DNA of 64,000 nt from an uncultured Aquimonas sp. Its GTDB lineage: Bacteria; Pseudomonadota; Gammaproteobacteria; Xanthomonadales; Xanthomonadaceae. How positions within the stretch are numbered: position 1 is the stretch's first letter; the number at the start of each line of letters is the position of its first letter. A program made the position numbers and the translations under genes. The notes beneath the pieces are model-generated. The model did no database searches and was not told where the DNA came from. It saw nothing but the letters and a program-made list of their open reading frames with translations. The stretch lies in assembly GCF_937888285.1 (NCBI RefSeq), contig NZ_CALART010000114.1, positions 1 to 64,000 of the forward strand, written 5' to 3'. Shown here one piece after another: positions 32,914-44,053 of this stretch.

Positions 32914-33293
32914 GCGCTGCCCCTGGCTCCGGCCTTGACCAGCGCGTTGATGCGACCCAGCAGGTCGGCCTCGGCTGGCGGCTTGACGACATAGTCCTTT
33001 GCGCCCTGGCGCAGGCCCCAGACGCGATCGGTTTCCATGCCCTTGGTGCTGACGATGATGATCGGGATGTGCTGGGTCTTCGGCGAGCGCGACAAGGAGC
33101 GCGTGGCCTGGAAGCCACTCATGCCGGGCAGGATGACGTCCATGAGGATGAGGTCGGGCAGCTCGGCCTCGGCCACCGCGATGCCGTCCTCCGCGCTCGC
33201 GGCGGCGCTCACGGTATGCCCGCCCCGTTCCAGCATCTGGCTGAAAACGCGGGTATCGGTGGGTGAGTCTTCGATGATCAGAATGCGTGCCAT
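32910..33293 (-). CDS. pilH: PilH, CheY-like response regulator
   Basis: A stand-alone receiver of 127 aa. In Pseudomonas PilH is the second output of ChpA, linked to retraction or acting as a phosphate sink. The acidic pair (IIEDSP), the phospho-aspartate in LILMDVILPGMSG, the threonine/serine switch IIVSTKG and the lysine in YVVKP are present. It lies 40 bp after pilG and overlaps pilI by 4 bp. Confidence 0.94.
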   Translation of the reverse strand: MARILIIEDSPTDTRVFSQMLERGGHTVSAAASAEDGIAVAEAELPDLILMDVILPGMSGFQATRSLSRSPKTQHIPIIIVSTKGMETDRVWGLRQGAKDYVVKPPAEADLLGRINALVKAGARGSA

Positions 33294-33333
33294 TGCAGAG
33301 CGCCCCCCTGAAGGCGTTGCGGGTTCAACGGAT

Positions 33334-33735
33334 TCAGCCGCGAATGACGTGCCGGCGGATCGCCGACAGCAGTTCGTCGCGGGTGAAAGGCTTGGTGAGA
33401 TATTCCTCCGAACCCACGATGCGACCCTTCGCCTTGTCGAACAGGCCGTCCTTGGAGGACAGCATGATCACCGGCGTCGAGCGGAACACCTGGTTGTTCT
33501 TGATCAGCGCGCAGGTCTGGTAGCCATCCAGGCGCGGCATCATGATGTCGACGAAGATCACCTGCGGGTGGTGGTCCGCGATCTTCGCCAAGGCTTCAAA
33601 TCCATCCGTGGCGGTGACCACGTCGCAGCCTTCCTTCTTGAGCAGGGTCTCAGCCGTCCGGCGGATCGTCTTCGAGTCGTCGATGACCATCACCTTCAGG
33701 CCTTCCAGGCTGGCCGAACCTTGGTTCTCTTCCAT
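33334..33735 (-). CDS. pilG: PilG, CheY-like response regulator
   Basis: The first gene of the Pil-Chp operon, a 133 aa receiver that promotes pilus extension and, in Pseudomonas, cAMP signalling through CyaB. It has MVIDDSKTIRRTAE, the phospho-aspartate in VIFVDIMMPRLDGYQ, IMLSSKDG and YLTKPF. The ATG at 33735 is 6 nt after a GGGGA. ATG 33741 and an upstream open frame to 33777 are less likely starts. A sigma70-like promoter lies about 45 bp upstream. Confidence 0.94.
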   Translation of the reverse strand: MEENQGSASLEGLKVMVIDDSKTIRRTAETLLKKEGCDVVTATDGFEALAKIADHHPQVIFVDIMMPRLDGYQTCALIKNNQVFRSTPVIMLSSKDGLFDKAKGRIVGSEEYLTKPFTRDELLSAIRRHVIRG

Positions 33736-33785
33736 TCGCATTCCCCACAGGGCGCCAGCCAACCGTCGGCCGCGCAAACCGAAGC

Positions 33786-33814
33786 TATATCCCAGCCGTC
33801 GCCGGAACTGTCAA
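33786..33814 (-). promoter_or_regulatory. Sigma70-like promoter of the pilG-chpC operon
   Basis: On the minus strand TTGACA (33814-33809) is followed after 17 bp by GATATA (33791-33786). Transcription should begin near 33779, about 44 nt before the pilG ATG. A second TATACT at 33956-33951 lacks a good -35. The 447 bp gap 33736-34182 holds no gene. It must also contain the gshB promoter, which I could not place. Confidence 0.6.
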
Positions 33815-34182
33815 GCAAAGCCTGTTCCACGGCATCGACACGCCCCCTGTTGCGCGCGATCCCCGGCACGCCGCTGCATCGGATCGGTCCGCCCTCGGAC
33901 CTCTTCGGTTGCAGCAGCAAGGTGGCGTCGAGCGTCACCAAGCCGCTGCTAGTATAGCCAGCGTTCACGTGGCTTCGGCGCAGGCTCCGGGGGCTTTTCG
34001 AGCGTTCCGGGCAAAGAGTCGATCGGCGCACGCTTTGCGTGCGGCCCGGATCGATGGCGTGACCGCGCGGGTCAATTGACGTCCGCCCGCCGTCGTTTGC
34101 GGCTGGGCTCGTCACGCGACCTCCCCCCCAACCACAGGGACGGTGCCCAGCGGCGCCCGCCCGCAGGACAAGCACACACGAC

Positions 34183-35120
<938 letters not shown>

Positions 35121-35124
<4 letters not shown>

Positions 35125-35999
35125 GTTCGGAGCTGTCGACCCCGGCCGTCGTGGTTGGCGACGGCGACCGCCTGGGCGCCACCCTGGTGTTCTCGCTCAT
35201 CGCCCATGGCGTGCTGGCGCTGGGCATCGGGTTCACGGTGGAGAACCCCGCGCCGCTGCGCCCCACCCTCGACATCATCCTGACCCAGACCCGCAGCGAG
35301 CAGCGTCCGGACGATCCCGACTTCCTTGCCCAGGCCAGCCAGCAGGGCGGTGGCGACGCAGAGAAAGCCGAACGCCCGAGCGAGCCGGTGTCTTCGCCCG
35401 TGCCCAAGACCCAGCCCGGCATTGCGCCCGTGCCGGTCAGCCCGGCCGCGCCGCCGCCGCAGCCCGAGCGCACCCAGCAGGTGCTCAGCACGCGCGCCGA
35501 CAGTGCGCAGCAGGTGCCCGACGCCGAGCGCGTGCCGACGCCAGACACCCAGCTGCCCAGCGCCCGGCATCTGATGGAACAGAGCATGGAAATGGCACGG
35601 CTCGCCGCCGAGATCGAGCGCGACAGCCAGGCCTACGCCAAGCGGCCCAAGCGCAAGTTCATTTCGGCCAATACCGCGGAGTACGAGTTCGCGTCGTACA
35701 TGCGCGGCTGGGTGGCCCGGGTCGAACGCATCGGAAACCTCAACTACCCCGACGAGGCGCGCCGCCGCAATCTCGTCGGCCAGCTGCTGATGACCGTGGC
35801 GGTGCGTCGCGACGGCAGCGTCGAGCGCATCGACATCATCCGCTCCAGCGGCTATCCGGTGCTGGACGAGGCTGCGCTGCGCATCGTCCGCCTGGGCGAA
35901 CCCTACCCGCCGCTGCCCGAGACGGCGGAGAACATCGAGATCCTGCACATCACCCGCACCTGGGAATTCCAGCCGGGCAACGTGCTGCGCAACCGCTGA
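35121..35999 (+). CDS. TonB-like energy transducer (TonB3 type)
   Basis: A 292 aa inner-membrane protein with one N-terminal membrane segment (about residues 19-37, LVFSLIAHGVLALGIGF), a proline-rich periplasmic linker (about 88-120) and a C-terminal TonB domain (YPDEARRRNLVGQLLMTVAV, SSGYPVLDEAALRIVRL). TonB proteins pass proton-motive energy to outer-membrane receptors. In P. aeruginosa the gene at this position, tonB3, is needed for twitching motility, and it sits next to pilG as here. A twitching role is inferred from synteny. The GTG start overlaps gshB. Confidence 0.9.
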
Positions 36000-36040
36000 C
36001 TGGACCCTTACGCGTGACGGGCAGCGCCGCGCGCGACTGC

Positions 36041-36054
36041 TAGAATCGCGCCCA
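36041..36054 (+). promoter_or_regulatory. -10 element placed to give a leaderless yqgE transcript
   Basis: TAGAAT at 36041-36046 is followed by 7 nt and then the yqgE ATG at 36054. A start site 7 nt after the -10 would fall at or next to the A of the ATG, and no ribosome binding site fits in between. The -35 is weak (GTGACG with 21 bp spacing). Confidence 0.5.
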
Positions 36055-36623
36055 TGCCCTCGCCTGCCAGTCCACTGAGCAACCAGCTCCTGATCGCCCT
36101 GCCCCAGCTGGACGACCCCAACTTCGCGCGCACCGTCACCCTGATCTGCAGACACGACGAGGAAGGCGCGATGGGCATCACGCTCAATCGCCCGTCGGAC
36201 TACCACATGGCCGAGGTGCTTTCGCAGCTGGGCCTCGACGACCGCACCGGCCTGCTGGGCCAGCGCGAAGTCCTGACCGGCGGCCCGGTGCATCCGGAGC
36301 GCGGCTTCGTGCTGCATGCCGATGACGGCCGCGACTGGGACTCGACCTACCGGGTCTCGCCGCAGATCAAGCTGACCACCTCGCGCGACATCCTCGCCGC
36401 GATGGCGGCGGGCAGCGGCCCCGCCAAGGCCCTGCTCGCCCTGGGCTGCGCGGGCTGGGGGCCGGGCCAGCTGGAGGAAGAACTGGCCGCCAATGCCTGG
36501 CTCACCGTGCCGGCCGATGACTCGATCCTGTTCGACCTGCCGCTGGAGCAGCGCTGGAACAGCGCGGCCGCTCTGCTCGGCGTCGACCTGCGCCTGCTGA
36601 CCGACTACGCGGGTCGCGCATGA
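36054..36623 (+). CDS. YqgE/AlgH family protein (UPF0301)
   Basis: A 189 aa protein of the UPF0301/AlgH family, whose molecular function is unsettled despite a proposed link to alginate regulation in Pseudomonas. Family features are LSNQLLIALPQLDDPNFART, EGAMGITLNRP, LTGGPVHPERGFVLH and ALGCAGWGPGQLEEEL. It is followed by ruvX with a 4 bp overlap, a very common bacterial pairing. The start is fixed by the conserved N-terminus and an adjacent -10. Confidence 0.95.
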   Translation: MPSPASPLSNQLLIALPQLDDPNFARTVTLICRHDEEGAMGITLNRPSDYHMAEVLSQLGLDDRTGLLGQREVLTGGPVHPERGFVLHADDGRDWDSTYRVSPQIKLTTSRDILAAMAAGSGPAKALLALGCAGWGPGQLEEELAANAWLTVPADDSILFDLPLEQRWNSAAALLGVDLRLLTDYAGRA

Positions 36624-37066
36624 GTGCTGCCGACAGCGCCACCCCGGTCTGCGTGCTGGGGTTCGATGTCGGTGCCCGACGCACCGGGGTGGCGGTCGGC
36701 AACACGCTGTCGATGAGCGCGCGCGCGATCGCGGTCCTGCCGGTGAACGAGGGCGAGCCCGACTGGATCGCCTGCGACCGTCTGCTCCGCGAGTGGTCGC
36801 CGCAGCAGCTGATCGTCGGCGAGCCGCTCACCCTCGAGGGCGAGGCGCAGCCCGCCACCCATCGCGCCCGTCGCTTCGCCCGCGCCCTGCAGCAGCGCTA
36901 CGGCCTGCCGGTCGCGCTGGTCGACGAGCGCTCCAGCTCGCGCGAGGCCGACCGTCGGTTCGCAAAGGCGCGCAGCGAAGGCCGCGCCAGGCGCTCGCAT
37001 GCAGAGCTGCTCGACGCGCTGGCGGCACAGATCATCCTCGAACGCTGGCTCGGCCAGCTCGATTGA
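36620..37066 (+). CDS. ruvX: RuvX/YqgF Holliday junction resolvase-like protein
   Basis: An RNase H-fold protein of 148 aa, described as a putative Holliday junction resolvase and also linked to 16S rRNA 5' processing. Motifs are LGFDVGARRTGVAVGN, the IVGEPL strand and VDERSSSREA. The catalytic aspartates of the RNase H site look present. It overlaps yqgE by 4 bp and precedes pyrB by 28 bp. A pyrR gene, present here in Pseudomonas, is absent. Confidence 0.94.
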   Translation: MSAADSATPVCVLGFDVGARRTGVAVGNTLSMSARAIAVLPVNEGEPDWIACDRLLREWSPQQLIVGEPLTLEGEAQPATHRARRFARALQQRYGLPVALVDERSSSREADRRFAKARSEGRARRSHAELLDALAAQIILERWLGQLD

Positions 37067-37094
37067 ATCCCCAACTCCCTGCATATCCCCGACC

Positions 37095-38045
37095 ATGAGC
37101 AGCCTGCAGCACCACCCCGATGGACGCCTTCGCCATCTGCTGAGCCTGGATGGCCTCGGCCGCGGCGAGATCGAAGGCCTGCTGGACCGCGCCGAGGCCC
37201 TGCGCCCGCAGGCACTGGACGGTCGCGCCAACCTGCAGGCGCTGGCCGGGCGGACGATCGTCAACCTGTTCTTCGAACCCTCCACCCGCACCCGCAGCTC
37301 GTTCCAGCTGGCGGCGCGGCGCCAGGGTGCCGAGGTGCTGAACTTCGACGTCGCGCACTCGTCTTCGCGCAAGGGCGAAACCCTGCTCGACACCTTCCGC
37401 AACCTTGAAGCCATGGGCGCCGACGCCTTCGTGATCCGCGTCGCCGAGTCCGGCGTGCTGGCCGAGCTGGCCGCGGCGGCCCGGCCGCATGTGCACCTGG
37501 TCAATGCAGGCGACGGCCGCGCGGCCCATCCCACCCAGGGCCTTCTGGACATGCTGACCGTGCGCCAGCGCAAGGGCCGCGACTTCTCGCGGCTCAAGTT
37601 CGTGCTGGTCGGCGACATCCTGCATTCGCGGGTCGCGCGCTCCGACCTGCATGCCCTGCGCGCCCTGGGCGCCGGAGAGATCCGCGTCTGCGGCCCGGCC
37701 TCACTGCTGCCGCAGGACGGCACGCTTGAAGGCTGCAGGGTGTTCGACCGCTTCGACGAAGCCATCGAAGGCGTCGACGTGGTGATGATGCTGCGCCTGC
37801 AGCGCGAGCGCATGGAGGAAGGCCTGGTCAGCTCGCTGGCTGACTACCACCGCGATTTTGGTCTTGATGGCGCCCGCCTGCTGCGCGCCGAGCCGGATGC
37901 CATCGTTACCCATCCGGGCCCGATGAACCGCGGGGTGGAGATCACCGATGCCGTTGCCGACGGCCCGCAGTCGGTGATCCTCGAACAGGTCAGCAATGGC
38001 GTGGCCGTGCGCATGGCCGTGCTGGCCGAGCTTCTCTCCGACTGA
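37095..38045 (+). CDS. pyrB: Aspartate carbamoyltransferase catalytic subunit
   Basis: Catalyses carbamoyl phosphate plus aspartate to N-carbamoylaspartate in pyrimidine synthesis. From the ATG at 37095 it is 316 aa. Active-site motifs are FFEPSTRTRSSFQLAA, the SSSRKGETLLDT loop, HPTQGLLDML and HPGPMNRGVEI. The longer open frame back to 36999 lies inside ruvX. No pyrC or inactive dihydroorotase-like partner follows; parE comes next instead. Confidence 0.96.
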   Translation: MSSLQHHPDGRLRHLLSLDGLGRGEIEGLLDRAEALRPQALDGRANLQALAGRTIVNLFFEPSTRTRSSFQLAARRQGAEVLNFDVAHSSSRKGETLLDTFRNLEAMGADAFVIRVAESGVLAELAAAARPHVHLVNAGDGRAAHPTQGLLDMLTVRQRKGRDFSRLKFVLVGDILHSRVARSDLHALRALGAGEIRVCGPASLLPQDGTLEGCRVFDRFDEAIEGVDVVMMLRLQRERMEEGLVSSLADYHRDFGLDGARLLRAEPDAIVTHPGPMNRGVEITDAVADGPQSVILEQVSNGVAVRMAVLAELLSD

Positions 38046-40025
<1,980 letters not shown>

Positions 40026-40276
40026 TGCGGCCGCGACGCCGGGTCGCAGCGGCTTCCGCAGGCGGTCTTCGCGAGGACGATGACAAACGTCAGGGCGGGG
40101 GCTCTGTTGTCTGCGGGCGCAGAGACTTGCTGCGAAAGGCTGGCGGAATCCGCCCGCTCTGCGGCCGACATCGCGCTTCCACGCCCTTCGCGCTTCCACC
40201 ATGCTGCCGAGCCGCAGACTTGCGGCTCTTTCCCACCCGGCGTCGCCCAGCACGACGCCCCCATCCGGAGTGCTCC

Positions 40277-40642
40277 ATGATCGGCTACGTCACCCTCGGC
40301 ACCAACGACCTCGACCGCGCAGCGGCCTACTACGACGCGCTGTTCGCCACCATCGGCGCCAAGCGCGGCATGCAGGGGCCGCGATTCATTTCCTGGGGCA
40401 CCGGTCGTGGCCCCGCGGTCGGCGTGATCAAGCCCTTCGACGGCCAGCCGGCCACGCCGGGCAACGGCAACATGACCTCGCTGGTCATGGACAGCCGCGA
40501 AAAGGTCGACGCCTTCCACGCCAAGGCGCTGGAGCTCGGCGGCACCGACGAGGGCGCCTGCGGCGAGCGTTTCCCCGGCTTCTACGCCGGCTACTTCCGC
40601 GACCTCGACGGCAACAAGCTCTGCGTCTTCAAGATGGGTTGA
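40277..40642 (+). CDS. VOC superfamily (glyoxalase-like) protein
   Basis: A 121 aa single vicinal-oxygen-chelate domain. It begins MIGYVTLGTNDLDRAAAYYD and ends GYFRDLDGNKLCVFKM, a pattern typical of the glyoxalase/bleomycin-resistance-like group. Such proteins bind a metal and act on varied small molecules, so the substrate is unknown. A GGAG lies 5 nt before the ATG. The open frame reaches upstream to 40025, but without conserved residues. Confidence 0.88.
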   Translation: MIGYVTLGTNDLDRAAAYYDALFATIGAKRGMQGPRFISWGTGRGPAVGVIKPFDGQPATPGNGNMTSLVMDSREKVDAFHAKALELGGTDEGACGERFPGFYAGYFRDLDGNKLCVFKMG

Positions 40643-40702
40643 GCGCAGCGTCCGCAGACCCTGCTGCGCGCCAGTCCGCAGACACAGGCGGCGCGCTCTT
40701 CT

Positions 40703-40727
40703 CCCCTCTCCCCTCGTGGGAGAGGGG
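40703..40727. repeat. Hairpin repeat in the 317 bp gap after the VOC gene
   Basis: A 10 bp stem CCCCTCTCCC / GGGAGAGGGG with a CTCGT loop, followed by a partial second GGGGGAGAGGG. This C/T-G/A palindrome is a common extragenic repeat in Xanthomonadales. It lies between convergent genes and could end transcription, but no T-run follows. The rest of 40643-40959 shows no gene. Confidence 0.65.
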
Positions 40728-40959
40728 TCGGGGGAGAGGGGGCAAGCCACGCGAGATCCGGTGTGCCCCACGCGCTTGCGCGTCCCCTCAGGGGTGGAGA
40801 GCCGGCAGGCACCGGGTTCGATCACTCAGCCCAGCGTCAAATCGATACACGCGGCCGCCGACTGCAGGCACCGCCTCGCGAGCCTCGGGCCCCAATCAAT
40901 CGCGTCGCATGCGGCACCGCCGCCTGCGGCAGCAGGGTCGGCCACCACTTCGACCAGCA

Positions 40960-41583
40960 CTATCGCCGAAGCCGGAACACACCCAGTAGAAGCAGGAGCA
41001 GCGACGCAAGCGCCAAGCTCCACGTCGACGCCGCTGGAATCGCAATGGCGGACACGCCCAGGCCGAAGACCACGGAACGCGTCTGCGTCACCGACTGCGC
41101 CCCCCGCGACGCCTGGAAGTTGAAGGTCTGAACAAACGGCCCGGCCGTCTCGGGCGAGACGCGCAGCGCGGCGACGCAGCGGCGCGTTCCGCCCGGCTCG
41201 ATGGGCAGCGGCGCGAACTCGATGGTCTTCTCCAGGAAGGGCGGAACTGGCGACCACTTGGCCGGGCTTTCCAGTGCGCCCGGCGCCTCGAAGGGCCCGG
41301 GCAGCGCCCTCAGTCGATACAGGCAGGGCGGCGTGGCCGCAGTCCGGAACGGCAGCACGGTGCTCAGCGGGCCCGAGCTGCGATAGGGAAAGCCCACCGT
41401 CGCAAGCTCGATGGGCTCGTCGCCGGTGTTGGTGAGGGTGTAGATGACCGTCGCCTCCTGCCCGCGCACCAGGGTCGAGGGGTGAGGCTCGACCACCACC
41501 GTGCCGCTGATCGACAGGGCCGCCACCGCCGGCCCGCCCAATGCAAGCAGAGCCGACATCGCCAGTGCTTGTAGGTGCTTCAC
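40960..41583 (-). CDS. Secreted protein with IPTL-CTERM-like sorting tail, copy 1
   Basis: A 207 aa exported protein: signal peptide (about residues 1-23, ending GGPAVAA), a beta-rich domain with SISGTVVVEPHPSTLVRG, then a tail of motif IPAASTWS, a hydrophobic helix and RLRR. This three-part tail resembles IPTL-CTERM sorting signals handled by exosortase-like enzymes. The domain looks like a DUF11/Ig-type fold stating that gaps between values exceed a norm (TLTNTGDEP), with four cysteines. GTG at 41583 has a perfect AGGAGG 7-8 nt upstream (41591-41597). It is a tandem paralogue of the next gene. Confidence 0.8.
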   Translation of the reverse strand: MKHLQALAMSALLALGGPAVAALSISGTVVVEPHPSTLVRGQEATVIYTLTNTGDEPIELATVGFPYRSSGPLSTVLPFRTAATPPCLYRLRALPGPFEAPGALESPAKWSPVPPFLEKTIEFAPLPIEPGGTRRCVAALRVSPETAGPFVQTFNFQASRGAQSVTQTRSVVFGLGVSAIAIPAASTWSLALASLLLLLLGVFRLRR

Positions 41584-41691
41584 CGTTTCACCCTCCTGAG
41601 TTGAAGCGGACACAACGCGTTGCGAGCTGACCGGGTTTTGCCAGGCCGAAACACGAGCTCAGATCGCGCCAAGTCAGCTGCGCACCAACCA

Positions 41692-42276
41692 TCATCGCGG
41701 GAAGCAATACAGCCCAGCCAAGAGCACGGCCAACGATGCGAAGGCAAAGCTCCAGATCGTGAGCGCAGGAATGGCAAGAGGCGGCTCTCCAAGCGTAAAG
41801 ACGACGAGCTGCTGCGACGACACGCTTCGCCCATCGCGCGAGCCGCTGAAGGCGAATCTCTGTACGAAAGGCCCCGCTGTCTCGGCCGAAATTCGTAGGC
41901 CGGTAGTGCATTGCCGAGTCTCGCCCGGCTGAATGGGTACCCGCGAAAAGTCGACGGTGTTTGCGACGAAGCCCGGCACCCCAGGTGGCGTACTCAGATC
42001 CAACAGGCGAAAGCCGCAGGGCGGTGTCCCCTCGGTTGGAAATGGAAACAGAGTACTCAGGGGCCCGAACGTGCGGTAGGTGAAGCCCGCACCGGCGTAG
42101 TCCAAAGGCTCATCACCGGTGTTGGTGATCATATAGGTGACCCTCGCCTGCTGACCGCGAGTCATGGTCAAGGGGTGAGGCTCGACCACCACCGTGCCGC
42201 TGATCGACAGCGCCGCCACCGCCGGCGCGCCCCAAACGAGGAGAGCTGACACAGCCAAGGCTTGAATCCGGGTCAT
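41692..42276 (-). CDS. Secreted protein with IPTL-CTERM-like sorting tail, copy 2
   Basis: A 194 aa paralogue of the gene 108 bp downstream. Both share the signal-peptide region (IQALAVSALL versus LQALAMSALL), SISGTVVVEPHP, TNTGDEP and SAETAGPFVQ/SPETAGPFVQ. The tail reads IPALTIWSFAFASLAVLLAG then YCFPR, a weaker match with only one basic residue at the end. GAGAGG lies upstream of the ATG at 42276. Function unknown; surface anchoring or processing is inferred from the tail. No exosortase gene is in the window. Confidence 0.78.
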   Translation of the reverse strand: MTRIQALAVSALLVWGAPAVAALSISGTVVVEPHPLTMTRGQQARVTYMITNTGDEPLDYAGAGFTYRTFGPLSTLFPFPTEGTPPCGFRLLDLSTPPGVPGFVANTVDFSRVPIQPGETRQCTTGLRISAETAGPFVQRFAFSGSRDGRSVSSQQLVVFTLGEPPLAIPALTIWSFAFASLAVLLAGLYCFPR

Positions 42277-42436
42277 CGCCAGCCTCTCCCGCGTCGAATG
42301 GGGCCGAGCCGCTCTCAAGCCGGTGCAATGATATCCACAGCCCGGCACCTTCCTGCCTATTGCGCTCCCTGCCGCGCTTGCCCAGCCTACGCGCCTTCGC
42401 CGCAACAGCGGCTCTGGATCGCCCCATGCCGTGGCA

Positions 42437-43372
42437 ATGACGCCTGCAACCCGCGCCCAGCTGCAGATCCATTTCTGCGTGATGCTCTGGGGCTTCACCG
42501 CCATTCTCGGCAAGCTGATCACGCTGACCGCGCTGCCGCTGGTGTGGTGGCGGATGCTGCTGGTGACGGCCGCGCTGGCATTGGTGCCGGCGGTCTGGCG
42601 CAGCCTGCGCCGGATGCGCGCTCGGCAGGTGTGGATCTATGCCGGCATTGGTGCGCTGGTCGCCCTGCACTGGCTGACCTTCTACGGCTCGATCAAGCTC
42701 TCGAATGCCTCGGTCGGCGCGACCTGCATGGCGCTGGGGCCGGTGTTCCTGGCCTTCATCGAGCCCTGGATCGCCAAGCGGCCGTTCTCGCGCGGCGAGC
42801 TGGCGCTGGGTGTGGCCGTGCTGCCGGGCGTGGCGCTGGTGGTTGGCGGCGTACCGGTGGAGATGCGTGCGGGCATCGCGATGGGCGCGCTGTCGGCCTT
42901 CATCGTGGCCTTCTTCTCGGCGCTCAACAAACGCTATGTCGAGGACGGCGAGCCGCTGACGGTCACGGCCATCGAGCTGGGCGCCGGCACCCTGACCCTC
43001 ACCCTGCTGGCGCCGCTGCTGCTGCTCGCGTTTCCGCTGCCGGCCGAGGGCGGACTGATTCCCGGCGGCAAGGACTTCGCCTTCCTGCTGGCGCTGTCGC
43101 TGGGCTGCACCCTGCTGCCCTTCACCCTGAGCCTGGTGGCACTGCGCCAAATGAGCGCCTTCTCGGCGCAGATGGCGATCAATCTGGAGCCGGTCTACGC
43201 GATCCTGCTGGCGATGCTGCTGTTCAACGAGCAGCGCGAGCTGGATGCGAGCTTCTACGCCGGCGTGGCGATCCTGCTGCTCGCGGTGTTCGCGCAGCCG
43301 CTGCTGCGCCGTCCTCGCCAGCCGACACATGCCGAGAACGCCGGCGTGGGCGAGGCCAAGGACATCGGCTGA
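42437..43372 (+). CDS. EamA/DMT-family transporter
   Basis: A 311 aa inner-membrane protein of the drug/metabolite transporter superfamily with about ten membrane helices in two EamA repeats. These are seen as CVMLWGFTAILGKLITL, LVALHWLTFYGSIKLSNASV, ALGVAVLPGVALVVGG and AQMAINLEPVYAILLAMLLF. Such proteins export metabolites or amino acids, and the substrate cannot be told. The start may instead be GTG 42431. It faces the two-component operon, ending 39 bp from it. Confidence 0.88.
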   Translation: MTPATRAQLQIHFCVMLWGFTAILGKLITLTALPLVWWRMLLVTAALALVPAVWRSLRRMRARQVWIYAGIGALVALHWLTFYGSIKLSNASVGATCMALGPVFLAFIEPWIAKRPFSRGELALGVAVLPGVALVVGGVPVEMRAGIAMGALSAFIVAFFSALNKRYVEDGEPLTVTAIELGAGTLTLTLLAPLLLLAFPLPAEGGLIPGGKDFAFLLALSLGCTLLPFTLSLVALRQMSAFSAQMAINLEPVYAILLAMLLFNEQRELDASFYAGVAILLLAVFAQPLLRRPRQPTHAENAGVGEAKDIG

Positions 43373-43411
43373 GCGCGGCGCACCAACCTCGGCCCACGCG
43401 CAGCACAATGT

Positions 43412-44053
43412 CTATACGAGCTTGAGCTCGAAGGCCTTCAACACCGCACGGGTGCGATCGCGCACGCCGAGCTTGCTGAGGATGTTGGACACGTGGTTCT
43501 TGACCGTGCCCTCGGCCACGCCCAGCGAGTTGGCGATTTCCTTGTTGCTGTAGCCGCCCGCCATGAGCCGCAGGATCTCGGTTTCGCGGTCGGTCAGCGG
43601 GTCGGGGCGGTCGAGGCTGGTGAAGTCGTTCTGCATGCGCTCAAGGCCCGACAGCAGGCGCTGGGTCACCACCGGCTGCACAAGCGAGCCACCGGCGGCG
43701 ACGGTCTGCACCGCGTCGACCAGCTGCTCCAGCGAGACGTCCTTTAGCAGGTAACCGCGGGCGCCGAGCTTGATGCCCTGCAGGACCAGCTGGTCGTCGT
43801 CGAAGGTGGTCAGGATGATCGTCGCCGGCATCGAGCCGCGCTCGCTCAGGTGCTGAAGGGTCTCGATGCCGGTCATCACCGGCATGCGCATGTCGAGCAG
43901 GACCACGTCCGGCTTGACCTCGTCGATCTTCTCCAGGCCCTGCTTGCCGTCGCTGGCCTCGGCGACGACGCGGATGTTGTCGGAAAGCTCAAGCAGGGAA
44001 CGGATGCCCTGGCGCACCAGGGTTTGGTCATCGACCAGGCAGACGCGGATCAT
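43412..44053 (-). CDS. NarL/DesR-type response regulator
   Basis: A 213 aa DNA-binding regulator. The receiver has the phospho-aspartate in VVLLDMRMPVMTG, the TTFDDD segment and the lysine in YLLKD. A LuxR-type helix-turn-helix (LTDRETEILRLMAGGYSNKE) forms the C-terminus. Its start overlaps the upstream kinase gene by 4 bp, so the pair works as one system. The target genes are not evident. Confidence 0.94.
   Translation of the reverse strand: MIRVCLVDDQTLVRQGIRSLLELSDNIRVVAEASDGKQGLEKIDEVKPDVVLLDMRMPVMTGIETLQHLSERGSMPATIILTTFDDDQLVLQGIKLGARGYLLKDVSLEQLVDAVQTVAAGGSLVQPVVTQRLLSGLERMQNDFTSLDRPDPLTDRETEILRLMAGGYSNKEIANSLGVAEGTVKNHVSNILSKLGVRDRTRAVLKAFELKLV

Noticed and set aside
33951..33956. 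TATACT as the main pilG promoter
   Set aside because: It lacks a -35 at proper spacing and lies over 200 bp from pilG, while TTGACA-N17-GATATA is nearer and stronger.
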